DNA of 6,472 bases, from contig JBJENW010000352.1 in NCBI GenBank assembly GCA_051880395.1, positions 1 through 6,472 of the forward strand, written 5' to 3'. Positions 1 to 5,938 of this stretch are shown piece by piece. The position numbers and the translations under genes were made by a program. The notes beneath the pieces were generated by a model. It was not told the DNA's origin. It ran no database searches and saw only the letters and a list, made by a program, of their open reading frames with translations. The stretch comes from JBJENW01 sp051880395. Lineage in GTDB: Bacteria > Bacillota > Clostridia > Lachnospirales > Lachnospiraceae. Every line of letters begins with the position of its first letter. Within the stretch, counting starts at the first letter, position 1.

Positions 1-1328
1 GCAGGACGAATGATCTTTCCTTCGTTGATAAGTTCTTCCAGACGGTGTGCGCACCAGCCCGGAATACGCGCGATGGCAAAGATCGGAGTAAATAATTCTT
101 CCGGAATACCGAGCATCGTATAAACAAAGCCGCTGTAAAAATCAACATTTGCGCAGACATTTTTTAAAACCTTGCGGCGACGCATGATCAACTGGCTCGC
201 CTGCTGCTCAACCAGCTCATAGAGCGCAAACTCTTCCATCAAACCTTTTTCCTCAGCCAGCTCTTTGGCAAATTTCTTCAAAATTACTTCTCGTGGGTCT
301 GATAACGTATACACAGCATGTCCCATTCCATAGATCAGACCGGCATGGTCAAATGCATCACGATTTAAAATCCGCTCCAGATACGCAGTCACTTCATCCT
401 CGTTTGTCCAATCTTTTACATGTGCTTTGATATCTTTGAACATATTCTGCACTTTCAGATTTGCGCCACCATGACGCGGACCTTTCAGAGAACCGATGGA
501 CGCTGCCATTGCAGAATACGTATCCGTATGAGAAGAAGTTACAACATGGTTTGTAAAAGTCGAGTTGTTACCACCACCATGCTCTGCATGTAAGATCAAT
601 GCGATATCTAATGCCTTTGCCTCTAATTCTGTATATTTTCCGTCAGGACGCAGCATCAAAAGAATGTTTTCTGCCAGGGAAAGTCCTTCTTTTGGATTCC
701 GGATGAATAATGTTTCATTTTTTCTAAAATGCCGGTACGCATGATACGAATAAACGGAGATCAACGGAAGTTTTGCGATCAGCTCTAAGGACTGACGCAG
801 TACATTTCCCGGTGTGATATCATCCGGATTCTCATCGTACGTATACAATGTCAACACGCATCGCTGCATGGAATTCATCATATTCGGGTTCGACGCTTTC
901 ATGACAACATCGCGCACAAACCGGCTGCTCAGCGTTTCCAGCTCTGCCATAAAGTGTAAGAACGCTTTCTTCTCCTCTACATTTGGCAGCTTTCCGAATA
1001 ACAGCAGATAAACCGTCTCTTCAAATCCAAATCGTTTATCTTTCAGTCCCTTTACCAGATCCTGCACATTGATTCCCTGATAGTAAAGTTCTCCGTCCAT
1101 TGGCATACGCATTCCGTTTACGATCCGATATGCACACACATCCGAAATTTCTGTCAAACCAGTTAAGACTCCTTTTCCGGACGAATCCCGCAAGCCACGT
1201 TTTACGTCATATTTGTCATATAAAGCCGGATCGATTCGCTTGTTCTTCATCAATTCATTCGCCAAGCGATTCATATCTTCCCGCAATTTTCCCATTTCTT
1301 CTAACGACATCATTTCATTCTCAGACAT
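1..1328 (-). CDS. gltA: Citrate synthase, C-terminus cut by window edge
   Basis: Condenses oxaloacetate and acetyl-CoA into citrate in the cytoplasm, the entry step of the (often partial) TCA route that supplies 2-oxoglutarate. The frame is open for 442 codons from the ATG at 1328 to the left edge; the usual ~450-residue length means only about a dozen residues are missing. The family's catalytic residues are all visible: H250 in HAEHGGGN, H286 in GPRHGGAN and D396 in NVDFYSG. GMGHAV (H337) followed by DPR (R346) matches the oxaloacetate-binding region. The start is fixed by an AGAGGGA ribosome site about 7 nt upstream. It is transcribed in the same direction as the chemoreceptor gene but is separated from it by 247 bp holding a terminator and its own promoter, so it is probably an independent unit. 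The GGGN rather than EQN loop suits the clostridial type. 2-Methylcitrate synthase is a less likely alternative. Confidence 0.95.
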   Translation of the reverse strand, partial: MSENEMMSLEEMGKLREDMNRLANELMKNKRIDPALYDKYDVKRGLRDSSGKGVLTGLTEISDVCAYRIVNGMRMPMDGELYYQGINVQDLVKGLKDKRFGFEETVYLLLFGKLPNVEEKKAFLHFMAELETLSSRFVRDVVMKASNPNMMNSMQRCVLTLYTYDENPDDITPGNVLRQSLELIAKLPLISVYSYHAYRHFRKNETLFIRNPKEGLSLAENILLMLRPDGKYTELEAKALDIALILHAEHGGGNNSTFTNHVVTSSHTDTYSAMAASIGSLKGPRHGGANLKVQNMFKDIKAHVKDWTNEDEVTAYLERILNRDAFDHAGLIYGMGHAVYTLSDPREVILKKFAKELAEEKGLMEEFALYELVEQQASQLIMRRRKVLKNVCANVDFYSGFVYTMLGIPEELFTPIFAIARIPGWCAHRLEELINEGKIIRP

Positions 1329-1352
1329 AAATATCCCTCTTTTCTCGATACA

Positions 1353-1399
1353 TGAAAAAACACCTCTTGCGATACATCATCGTAATCGGTGTTTTTTCA
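1353..1399 (-). terminator. Terminator-like hairpin in the citrate synthase leader (possible attenuator)
   Basis: A perfect 12-bp inverted repeat (TGAAAAAACACC and its complement) encloses a 2x2 internal loop and a second stem of about 7 bp with a 5-nt loop. Read on the minus strand, the stem ends in GGTG followed by six T, the form of an intrinsic terminator. It sits between the predicted promoter (1427-1455) and the start codon, 24 nt ahead of the ATG. It could therefore attenuate citrate synthase transcription or act as a leader structure, rather than merely end an upstream transcript. The G+C content of the stem is modest, so termination may be weak. The T-run is partly part of the stem, and the hairpin is symmetric enough to work on either strand. 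Confidence 0.55.
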
Positions 1400-1426
1400 G
1401 AATCCTGCTTCTGTTTATTTACTTCT

Positions 1427-1455
1427 ATTTTACCCACTTTTTATAGATTTTTCAA
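1427..1455 (-). promoter_or_regulatory. Predicted sigma-A promoter of citrate synthase
   Basis: On the minus strand, TTGAAA (1450-1455, 5 of 6 to consensus) is followed after exactly 17 bp by TAAAAT (1427-1432, 5 of 6). Transcription would start near 1420, giving a leader of about 90 nt that contains the hairpin at 1353-1399. The context AAGTGGG directly before the -10 box and AG after it recur at the promoter at 6360-6388. Confidence 0.65.
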
Positions 1456-1544
1456 GATAGAATTTTGTAGAGAAGTTTACGCATAAAAATGTTTTTTTTC
1501 GTGATATTTTATAAAATTAGTACTTTTTAACCATATTTTTCATT

Positions 1545-1565
1545 AAAAAAATAAGCGTTTCGCCT
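1545..1565 (-). terminator. Short intrinsic terminator after the chemoreceptor gene
   Basis: Eleven bases past the chemoreceptor stop codon the minus strand reads AGGCG-AAA-CGCTT, a 5-bp stem (one G-T pair) with a 3-nt loop, followed by A and seven T. The stem is short, so efficiency is uncertain, but position and T-run fit a terminator for the binding-protein/chemoreceptor unit. Confidence 0.5.
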
Positions 1566-1575
1566 GTTCTACTTT

Positions 1576-3309
1576 CTAAAATTTCTTAAAGATCGCTGTC
1601 TGTTCGCGCAATCCACCTGCGATTTTAGAATTTTCATCCATTCTCTTTGAAATCTGATCCATATCGTTTACCAGAATCTGCGTGCTATCTGCGGTAGATA
1701 CCACTCCATTGACTCCATCCTCGATAGCTTTTGTAATACTATTCACCGATTCCGCAATCCTGTTCATGGATACCTCCAACTCATCTGTCTTCTCGGAAAA
1801 ACGTGTCATCGCGTGTTCAATGTGAGATGCTTTATTTCTGTATGCACTTCCCGCCTGCACAAATCGATCAAATTCCGGCATGATACTCTGGTTCATATAT
1901 GCAATCAATTCATTCGCATTCTCGATCAGATTATGAACCGCCTTTACCACAATTTCATTAATTTTTTGAATGTGGTTGGCGGTATCCTGACTAGATGCCG
2001 CTAACTGACTGATTTCTGTTGCAACTACGGCAAATCCTTTTCCTGCTTCTCCGGCCCGTGCGGCCTCTATGGAAGCATTTAGTGCCAGAAGATTTGTCTG
2101 ATTGGAAATACTAAGTATTTCTTCCGTCAGATTGTTCACCTGGTTGACACTCTCACTGTCTTTGATGGCCTGGTTCAATACCGATACGATCCGGCTGACC
2201 TTTTCCCCTGTTTTTTCTACGTTTTCCTTAGCGGAATTTTCCATCGTTTTTGCATGCTCTTTCATTTCCTTCGTATACTGATCAATTTCCGATGTCCGAT
2301 CCGCAATCTCATGTACTTCATCGGCGACATTCTCCGTACTTTCATTGATATTTGAAACATTTTCCGAAATATCCTGCATGGTCGCAGAGAGTTCCTGCGT
2401 CAATGCAGAAAGATCTGATACACTTCCATTCGAATTCTGGACATTTTCTCGCACTTCGTTTACAACAGTTTCCATTTCATTGGCATCTGTTGTAATCACT
2501 TTAAAAATCGATTGCAATTTTTCCATAAACATATTCAGACCGTTTCCAAGTGCCGCCACTTCCCGGTTGGTTGGAATCGATATCCGGCTGGTCAGGTCCC
2601 CCTCACGCTGATCGATCTTTGTGATGATCTCATCGATTTCATTTTTGGTCCGAATCAACGGATGGATCAGAAGTGTCGTGACACTGATAATTGTTACGAT
2701 CAACGAGATCAAACTTAAAACAATTACAAATCCGCCGATTCCTAAAGACATCTGATAAGTAACCGCAAGCTCTTTTTTCTGTTTTTGAGCATCATTATGT
2801 ACCGCGTCATTTACCGTCGCGATATCCTGTTCCATTGCATTCGCATACTCTGTGATCTTTCCATTTGCCAGCTCGTAAGCAGCATCTTTTTTTCCGGCCG
2901 CGCTGTAAGCCATGAGATTCTCCAGTTCATATTTTAAATTTTCATAATTTTCCTGCATATTGGAAAAAACGGACGTACTGTCTTTCTCCACATAGGTCTG
3001 ATACTCACTCATTTTTTTGTCCAAAATCTCTTCATGCGCGCGAATATCCGATACTTTCTGAATCATCGTGTTCAGATCTGTCGCCACAATATGAGAAAGC
3101 CCCAAAAGATGTATCGTCTGCGTCTCCTGCTCGATTTCAGACAGACAGATGATGCTTTCCATCGAACGGTCCGTAATATCCGTTGCCTGGCTCTGCACTT
3201 TTCGTATGTTATTGACTGTTATCATATTGGATGCAATGCAGACCAGCCCTAAAAGCAGCACCGGAACCAAAATAATGATTCTTGTACTGACTTGTATTTT
3301 CTTTTTCAT
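1576..3309 (-). CDS. Methyl-accepting chemotaxis protein
   Basis: A 577-residue transmembrane chemoreceptor that would signal to the CheA/CheW kinase array and steer flagellar rotation. Order of parts: TM1 about residues 11-33; an extracellular helical region 34-187, the size expected for a four-helix-bundle ligand domain; TM2 about 188-214; HAMP about 215-268, with the typical proline at 217; then a long coiled-coil signalling hairpin. The hairpin tip is unmistakable at 403-426 (QTNLLALNASIEAARAGE, then GKGFAVVA), with about 20 heptads on each arm. No C-terminal CheR-tethering pentapeptide is seen; the protein ends in FKKF. The start at 3309 has a strong GGGGGAAG site that overlaps the TAA stop of the binding-protein gene only 12 bp upstream, so the two are surely co-transcribed. 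The ligand cannot be read from the sequence, but the neighbour suggests a sugar presented by that binding protein. Confidence 0.93.
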   Translation of the reverse strand: MKKKIQVSTRIIILVPVLLLGLVCIASNMITVNNIRKVQSQATDITDRSMESIICLSEIEQETQTIHLLGLSHIVATDLNTMIQKVSDIRAHEEILDKKMSEYQTYVEKDSTSVFSNMQENYENLKYELENLMAYSAAGKKDAAYELANGKITEYANAMEQDIATVNDAVHNDAQKQKKELAVTYQMSLGIGGFVIVLSLISLIVTIISVTTLLIHPLIRTKNEIDEIITKIDQREGDLTSRISIPTNREVAALGNGLNMFMEKLQSIFKVITTDANEMETVVNEVRENVQNSNGSVSDLSALTQELSATMQDISENVSNINESTENVADEVHEIADRTSEIDQYTKEMKEHAKTMENSAKENVEKTGEKVSRIVSVLNQAIKDSESVNQVNNLTEEILSISNQTNLLALNASIEAARAGEAGKGFAVVATEISQLAASSQDTANHIQKINEIVVKAVHNLIENANELIAYMNQSIMPEFDRFVQAGSAYRNKASHIEHAMTRFSEKTDELEVSMNRIAESVNSITKAIEDGVNGVVSTADSTQILVNDMDQISKRMDENSKIAGGLREQTAIFKKF

Positions 3310-3321
3310 ATTTCTTCCCCC

Positions 3322-4197
3322 TTACTGCGCCACTGACTGCGTAATTTCATTGGTAAGCTGATCCATAATATCCTGTAAATCTTCTTTTTCCGGATTTCCG
3401 TTTGCCATCTTACCTCCAAATTTCGTACAGGCATCCCAGAAACTGCTTCCGACGCGCTGTAATTTTCCAAACTCTGCCTGTGCCAAAACAGCCTGAATCG
3501 GAGCCGACTGACTGACTGCATCGGACTTTGATGCATTGATGTTCGATGGTCCCTGTCCTCGTTCTTTAAACCGCAGAGTCTGATTTTCTTCATTGGTCAT
3601 CCAATCTGCCAGTTTTGCCGCCCACTCAGGATTTTTCGAATACGCGCTGACTCCTACCATTTTATATCCTGTAAAAGATGCCATCTGTACCTGCTTTCCT
3701 GCTACCGTATACGTTGGAAGTTTCGCTGCACCGAGGTCTTTTCCCCAGCTTTTTTCCAGTTCTACCGCATTCCAGACACCGCTGACTCCCGCGATCACAC
3801 TTCCATCTGCCACTTTTTTTGGAAACTCTCCATCCGGACTACTCAAAAAAGACGGTTGAGACGCGATTGCAAGCAACGATTCTGCCACGTCTGTTCCCTT
3901 TATACCCCCTTTTTTGTCATTCCAATTACAATGATTTGTCACACCATCCGGATTGATTCCAAAATCCAGACCGGTATTTCCAAAAAAAGCATATAGATAC
4001 CACCCGGAATCCCACTCCATAGAAAATTTTTTATGATTTTGATTTGCAATCTCTAAAATTTTATCCAAGGATTCCACATCCGAATCACTGAAATATTTTT
4101 TATTATAGTATAGAAAATATCCGTTATCTGCCGTCATCGGATACGCATACAAAGTGTCATTGATCGTTGCCGCCTCCACGGATTCTTTGACATTTGC
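3322..4197 (-). CDS. Family-1 solute-binding protein, C-terminal part (frame-shifted from its N-terminus)
   Basis: Carries most of a MalE-type extracellular solute-binding protein: the hinge and C-terminal lobe that close over a sugar or oligosaccharide ligand. Recognisable blocks are AYPMTADNGYFLYYNK near the beginning, GVSGVWNA in the middle and TGYKMVGVSAYSKNPEWAAK followed by LADWMTNEENQ, all typical of maltodextrin/multiple-sugar binding proteins. It has no signal peptide or convincing ribosome site of its own: those lie in the fragment at 4134-4607, in the neighbouring frame. Joined at the A-run (4198-4204) by a -1 step, the two give one protein of about 428 residues, the normal family length. 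The coordinate 4197 marks the first base of the GCA codon where the -1 frame takes over; the first in-frame ATG is at 4179 but lies inside the conserved fold. The chemoreceptor follows 12 bp downstream; no permease genes adjoin. Confidence 0.85.
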   Translation of the reverse strand, partial: ANVKESVEAATINDTLYAYPMTADNGYFLYYNKKYFSDSDVESLDKILEIANQNHKKFSMEWDSGWYLYAFFGNTGLDFGINPDGVTNHCNWNDKKGGIKGTDVAESLLAIASQPSFLSSPDGEFPKKVADGSVIAGVSGVWNAVELEKSWGKDLGAAKLPTYTVAGKQVQMASFTGYKMVGVSAYSKNPEWAAKLADWMTNEENQTLRFKERGQGPSNINASKSDAVSQSAPIQAVLAQAEFGKLQRVGSSFWDACTKFGGKMANGNPEKEDLQDIMDQLTNEITQSVAQ

Positions 4198-4607
4198 TTT
4201 TTTTCTTCCTCCGCATTCGGAACCAGATACAATGCACCTGCCGCTGCCAGACCGGACAACTGATCATCCGGAAAAATAAATACATCCGGCGATTTATGGA
4301 TCTCACCAAGCATCACATTCTTTGTCTCAGAATCTGCATTTTCTTCCAGTGTAATTTCAAAATCCGCCTCTGATGCATACTGCTTTTGAAAAGATTTGAT
4401 CATCTGCTCCATCATCGGAAAATTCGGTTTTTCCGCCCACACCCGAAGTTTGATCGTTCCGCTATTTTCACTTTTTTGTTCCTCTGTCTCCTGCTGTGTC
4501 GTTTCTGCTTTTTCTGCATTCGGCGTTTCCTGATTTTTCCCACATCCGCATAGAGAGGCTGTGAGCATTGCCAAAGTACAAATGAAAGCAATCATTCGTT
4601 TTCGCAT
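4134..4607 (-). CDS. Family-1 solute-binding lipoprotein, N-terminal part (ends early by frameshift)
   Basis: Encodes the export signal and first part of the N-lobe of a sugar-type ABC solute-binding lipoprotein. A basic start (MRKR), a hydrophobic core and the lipobox LCGC predict signal-peptidase II cleavage and lipidation of Cys22. A charged E/Q/K-rich linker follows (about residues 23-50), then the first beta strand GTIKLRVWAE and PDVFIFPDDQLSGLAAAGAL, a standard start for this fold. After PNAEEEKK (residues 130-137) the frame runs into 20 unrelated codons and stops, while the family sequence continues in the -1 frame. ATG 4607 was chosen over the adjacent GTG 4610; both are served by AAAGGGGG (spacings 9 and 6 nt). 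On its own this product would lack the ligand cleft. It may be a pseudogene, a sequence error in a homopolymer, or a programmed frameshift. Confidence 0.82.
   Translation of the reverse strand: MRKRMIAFICTLAMLTASLCGCGKNQETPNAEKAETTQQETEEQKSENSGTIKLRVWAEKPNFPMMEQMIKSFQKQYASEADFEITLEENADSETKNVMLGEIHKSPDVFIFPDDQLSGLAAAGALYLVPNAEEEKKQMSKNPWRRQRSMTLCMRIR
4197..4203 (-). other. A-AAA-AAG slippery heptamer at the frame change
   Basis: In the reading frame of the lipoprotein fragment the codons are GAA-AAA-AAG, so the heptamer A-AAA-AAG lies in the exact phase used for -1 frameshifting in E. coli dnaX. A -1 slip here continues as GCA-AAT-GTC into the open frame of the C-terminal part and gives EKKANVKES. 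One additional A (8 instead of 7) would give the same protein. A GGAGG sequence lies only 4 nt upstream, closer than the spacing known to stimulate -1 events. A weak TGTCA/TGACA inverted repeat lies downstream; no strong stimulatory stem was found by eye. Confidence 0.5.
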
Positions 4608-4624
4608 CACATGTTTCCCCCTTT

Positions 4625-4662
4625 GTAAACTCCTGTTTCTTTTTCCCTCAGAAACGATTTAC
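4625..4662 (-). promoter_or_regulatory. Leader hairpin ahead of the binding-protein gene
   Basis: On the minus strand GTTTCT pairs perfectly with AGAAAC around a 9-nt loop (stems 4650-4655 and 4635-4640). An outer GTAAA/TTTAC stem (4658-4662 and 4625-4629) lies beyond a TC/AGGAG internal loop. The structure ends a few bases before the AAAGGGGG ribosome site, within the predicted leader. There is no T-run, so it is not a terminator; it may stabilise the message or influence initiation. Confidence 0.35.
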
Positions 4663-4685
4663 TTTATTTTTTACGTTTATTATCT

Positions 4686-4712
4686 ACATCGGCACTTGTC
4701 TACAAAGTTATA
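4686..4712 (-). promoter_or_regulatory. Sigma-28 (sigma-D)-like promoter candidate for the binding-protein/chemoreceptor unit
   Basis: The minus strand carries GCCGATGT (4686-4693), close to the flagellar/chemotaxis -10 consensus GCCGATAW. Exactly 15 nt upstream is TATA (4709-4712) where TAAA is expected. This spacing is the standard one for the class, and the controlled unit encodes a chemoreceptor, which supports the call. The -35 box is imperfect. A sigma-A promoter was not convincing here. The leader would be about 70 nt. Confidence 0.4.
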
Positions 4713-4768
4713 TACTTTATTTCCATGAATTTCCTACAAAAATAATTCCTGTTTTTCCCCCTGTGTTC

Positions 4769-4806
4769 TGTAATGTTCTCTCGGAGTCTCCTTGCGCCTG
4801 CTTTTG
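4769..4806 (+). repeat. 38-bp intergenic repeat, copy 1 (direct)
   Basis: Begins TGTAATGTTCTCTCGGAGTC and ends CCTGCTTTTG. It matches copy 2 (67 bp downstream) at about 33 of 38 positions. Its second half (TTGCGCCTGCTTTTG) is closer to copy 3 than to copy 2. It has no facing partner next to it, so it is a lone half-site unless it pairs with copy 3. Its last bases overlap the -35 box of the reductase promoter. Confidence 0.8.
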
Positions 4807-4832
4807 CAAAGATACAGAAAATATGCTATGCT
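4804..4832 (+). promoter_or_regulatory. Predicted promoter of the SDR gene
   Basis: TTGCAA (4804-4809) and TATGCT (4827-4832) are separated by 17 bp, and the -10 box is preceded by TGC, an extended -10 element. Each box matches consensus at 4 of 6 positions. Transcription would begin near 4839, precisely at the base of the long hairpin at 4836-4930, so the leader RNA would consist almost wholly of that hairpin. Confidence 0.4.
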
Positions 4833-4835
4833 TTA

Positions 4836-4873
4836 TGTAATGTTCTCTCGGAATCTCTTTGTGCTTGATTTTG
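4836..4873 (+). repeat. 38-bp intergenic repeat, copy 2 (left arm of long hairpin)
   Basis: Begins TGTAATGTTCTCTCGGAATC and ends CTTGATTTTG. Together with inverted copy 3 it makes a hairpin. The outer 19 bp (AATGTTCTCTCGGAATCTC, 4839-4857) pair perfectly with 4909-4927. After a one-base bulge about 18 more positions pair, with several G-T pairs and one mismatch. The loop is 14 nt (4876-4889). No T-run follows, so it is not a terminator. Confidence 0.85.
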
Positions 4874-4890
4874 TGAGATGATTTTCTGCC

Positions 4891-4930
4891 ACAAAAGCGG
4901 GTGCAAGGGAGATTCCGAGAGAACATTGTA
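4891..4930 (-). repeat. Intergenic repeat, copy 3 (inverted; right arm of long hairpin)
   Basis: Read on the minus strand it begins TACAATGTTCTCTCGGAATC and ends CCGCTTTTGT, the inverse of copies 1 and 2. It ends only 4 bp before the AAAGGAG ribosome site of the reductase gene, so the hairpin closes directly upstream of the translation start. Copies 1 and 2 could compete for it. It looks like a REP-like or MITE-derived dispersed element; only a genome search can tell. Confidence 0.83.
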
Positions 4931-4948
4931 ATGGAAAGGAGTTTTCAA

Positions 4949-5686
4949 ATGAATGGAAAACAAACAGTCTTAGTTACAGGCGCATCCAGAGGAATCGGAA
5001 AAGCGATCGCTGAAAAATTTGCCAGCGCAGGTGCTCAGCTGGTCTTAAACTGCTGTCATAGTGAAACACAACTAATCGAATTTCAGAAGAAGTTAAAAGA
5101 ATTGTATCATACAGAATCTCTGATCTGCATCGGTGATGTCGCAGATGACGGATTTGTCAAAGATATGTTTGCACAGGCGCGCGAACGGTTTGGCAAAGTC
5201 GATGTCCTGATCAACAACGCCGGAATTTCTTATATCGGGCTTTTGACGGATATGGACCTGTCCGACTGGAACCGTGTGATCCAGACGAATCTGACCTCTG
5301 TCTTTTCTTGCTGCCATGAAGCAATTCCGGATATGGTACATGAAAAAAGCGGTGCCATTTTAAACATCTCGTCTGTCTGGGGAACGGTCGGCGCTTCCTG
5401 CGAGGTGGCATATTCAACTGCAAAAGGCGGCATCAATGCCTTTACAAAAGCACTGGCAAAGGAACTGGCGCCAAGCCATATTTCTGTCAATGCCATTGCC
5501 TGTGGTGTCATCGATACCGATATGAATGCCTGTTTTTCCCCGGAGGAACGAAAAGAATTGGAAGACGAAATTCCGGCTGGACGTTATGGAACTCCGCAGG
5601 AAGTCGCAGAACTCGCCTATTCCATTGTAACTGGTCCATCGTATCTGACCGCACAGGTGATCACTATCGATGGCGGCTGGATCTGA
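4949..5686 (+). CDS. Short-chain dehydrogenase/reductase (FabG-like; possibly YmfI-type EF-P 5-aminopentanone reductase)
   Basis: A complete 245-residue cytosolic NAD(P)H-dependent oxidoreductase of the classical SDR family. Visible hallmarks: the cofactor-binding TGASRGIG (10-17), NNAG (89-92), N114, the catalytic serine S142 in NISSVWG, and Y155/K159 in the YxxxK motif 13 residues later, then the terminal IDGGW. These suit a 3-oxoacyl-ACP reductase (FabG). The block SSVWGTVGASCEV, however, resembles the YmfI group that reduces 5-aminopentanone on elongation factor P in Firmicutes (from memory, not searched), and no fatty-acid synthesis genes adjoin. The ATG at 4949 is chosen because AAAGGAG lies 7 nt before it; in-frame ATGs further upstream (4931) precede that site and run into the repeat. 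It is a single gene, divergent from the binding-protein unit, with its own promoter, a hairpin leader and a terminator. Confidence 0.92.
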   Translation: MNGKQTVLVTGASRGIGKAIAEKFASAGAQLVLNCCHSETQLIEFQKKLKELYHTESLICIGDVADDGFVKDMFAQARERFGKVDVLINNAGISYIGLLTDMDLSDWNRVIQTNLTSVFSCCHEAIPDMVHEKSGAILNISSVWGTVGASCEVAYSTAKGGINAFTKALAKELAPSHISVNAIACGVIDTDMNACFSPEERKELEDEIPAGRYGTPQEVAELAYSIVTGPSYLTAQVITIDGGWI

Positions 5687-5711
5687 TCTTACGCTTTGTA
5701 TCCACAAATAT

Positions 5712-5769
5712 AAAAAAATTTCCCGACTTGTCCACAAAATATCGTAGACAATGTCGGGATTTTTCTTTT
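5712..5769. terminator. Bidirectional intrinsic terminator
   Basis: TCCCGAC (5721-5727) pairs with GTCGGGA (5753-5759), continued inward by TTGTC/GACAA after a one-base bulge, with a 14-nt loop. On the plus strand it is followed by a T-rich tract (5760-5769), ending the reductase transcript. On the minus strand seven T follow (complement of 5712-5718), so it can also stop transcripts coming from the gene at 5939-6328. This fits the convergent arrangement. Confidence 0.8.
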
Positions 5770-5937
5770 CTAGTGTGCTGACACGCTCATTTTCAGCCTA
5801 ATGACGCAGAATGTTTTTTCAAGTGTGCCGTTTCAAAACCGCAGGCGTAGCGGGGGCTACGTCGAGGATTTTGGAATGGTGCAATTGGAAAAACAGGCAA
5901 GTCAGTTAGGCGAAATATGAACGTGTCAGTACACTAG
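5770..5937. repeat. 168-bp imperfect palindrome with CTAG ends, MITE-like element or structured RNA
   Basis: The sequence reads CTAGTGTGCTGACACG at the left and CGTGTCAGTACACTAG at the right. The outer 20 positions match at 18, and the two 84-bp halves mirror each other about the centre (5853/5854) at very roughly 70-75 percent of positions, with the net register kept. The tip is an 8-bp stem, GGCGTAGC/GCTACGTC, with a GGGG loop. No reading frame of interest lies inside. It fills the gap between the bidirectional terminator and the stop codon of the minus-strand gene, 1 bp away. Ends with TA inside CTAG would suit a non-autonomous element of an IS630/Tc1-type transposase, but this is inference. 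Confidence 0.75.
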
Positions 5938-5938
5938 C

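Noticed and set aside
814..1446. Plus-strand open frames opposite citrate synthase and its leader
   Set aside because: They are antisense to a gene with all catalytic motifs, have no ribosome sites and show no recognisable protein features.
3306..3593. Minus-strand 95-codon frame overlapping the end of the binding-protein gene
   Set aside because: It is a shadow in another frame of conserved binding-protein sequence.
4651..4662. Catabolite repression (cre) site near the binding-protein gene
   Set aside because: Only the inner AANCGNTT part matches; the outer bases of the consensus are absent.
4717..4926. Minus-strand open frame of 69 codons with internally similar segments
   Set aside because: Its repeats are simply the translation of the intergenic repeat copies; no ribosome site, and it covers the divergent promoter region.
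4769..4930. CRISPR-like array
   Set aside because: Only three imperfect copies, one inverted, unequal spacing and no cas genes.
4901..4948. Upstream start for the reductase gene adding 16 residues
   Set aside because: It would begin inside the hairpin repeat; the AAAGGAG site serves ATG 4949, and the family N-terminus begins there.
5093..5737. Minus-strand frames opposite the reductase gene
   Set aside because: Antisense to a complete SDR with all motifs; no independent signals.
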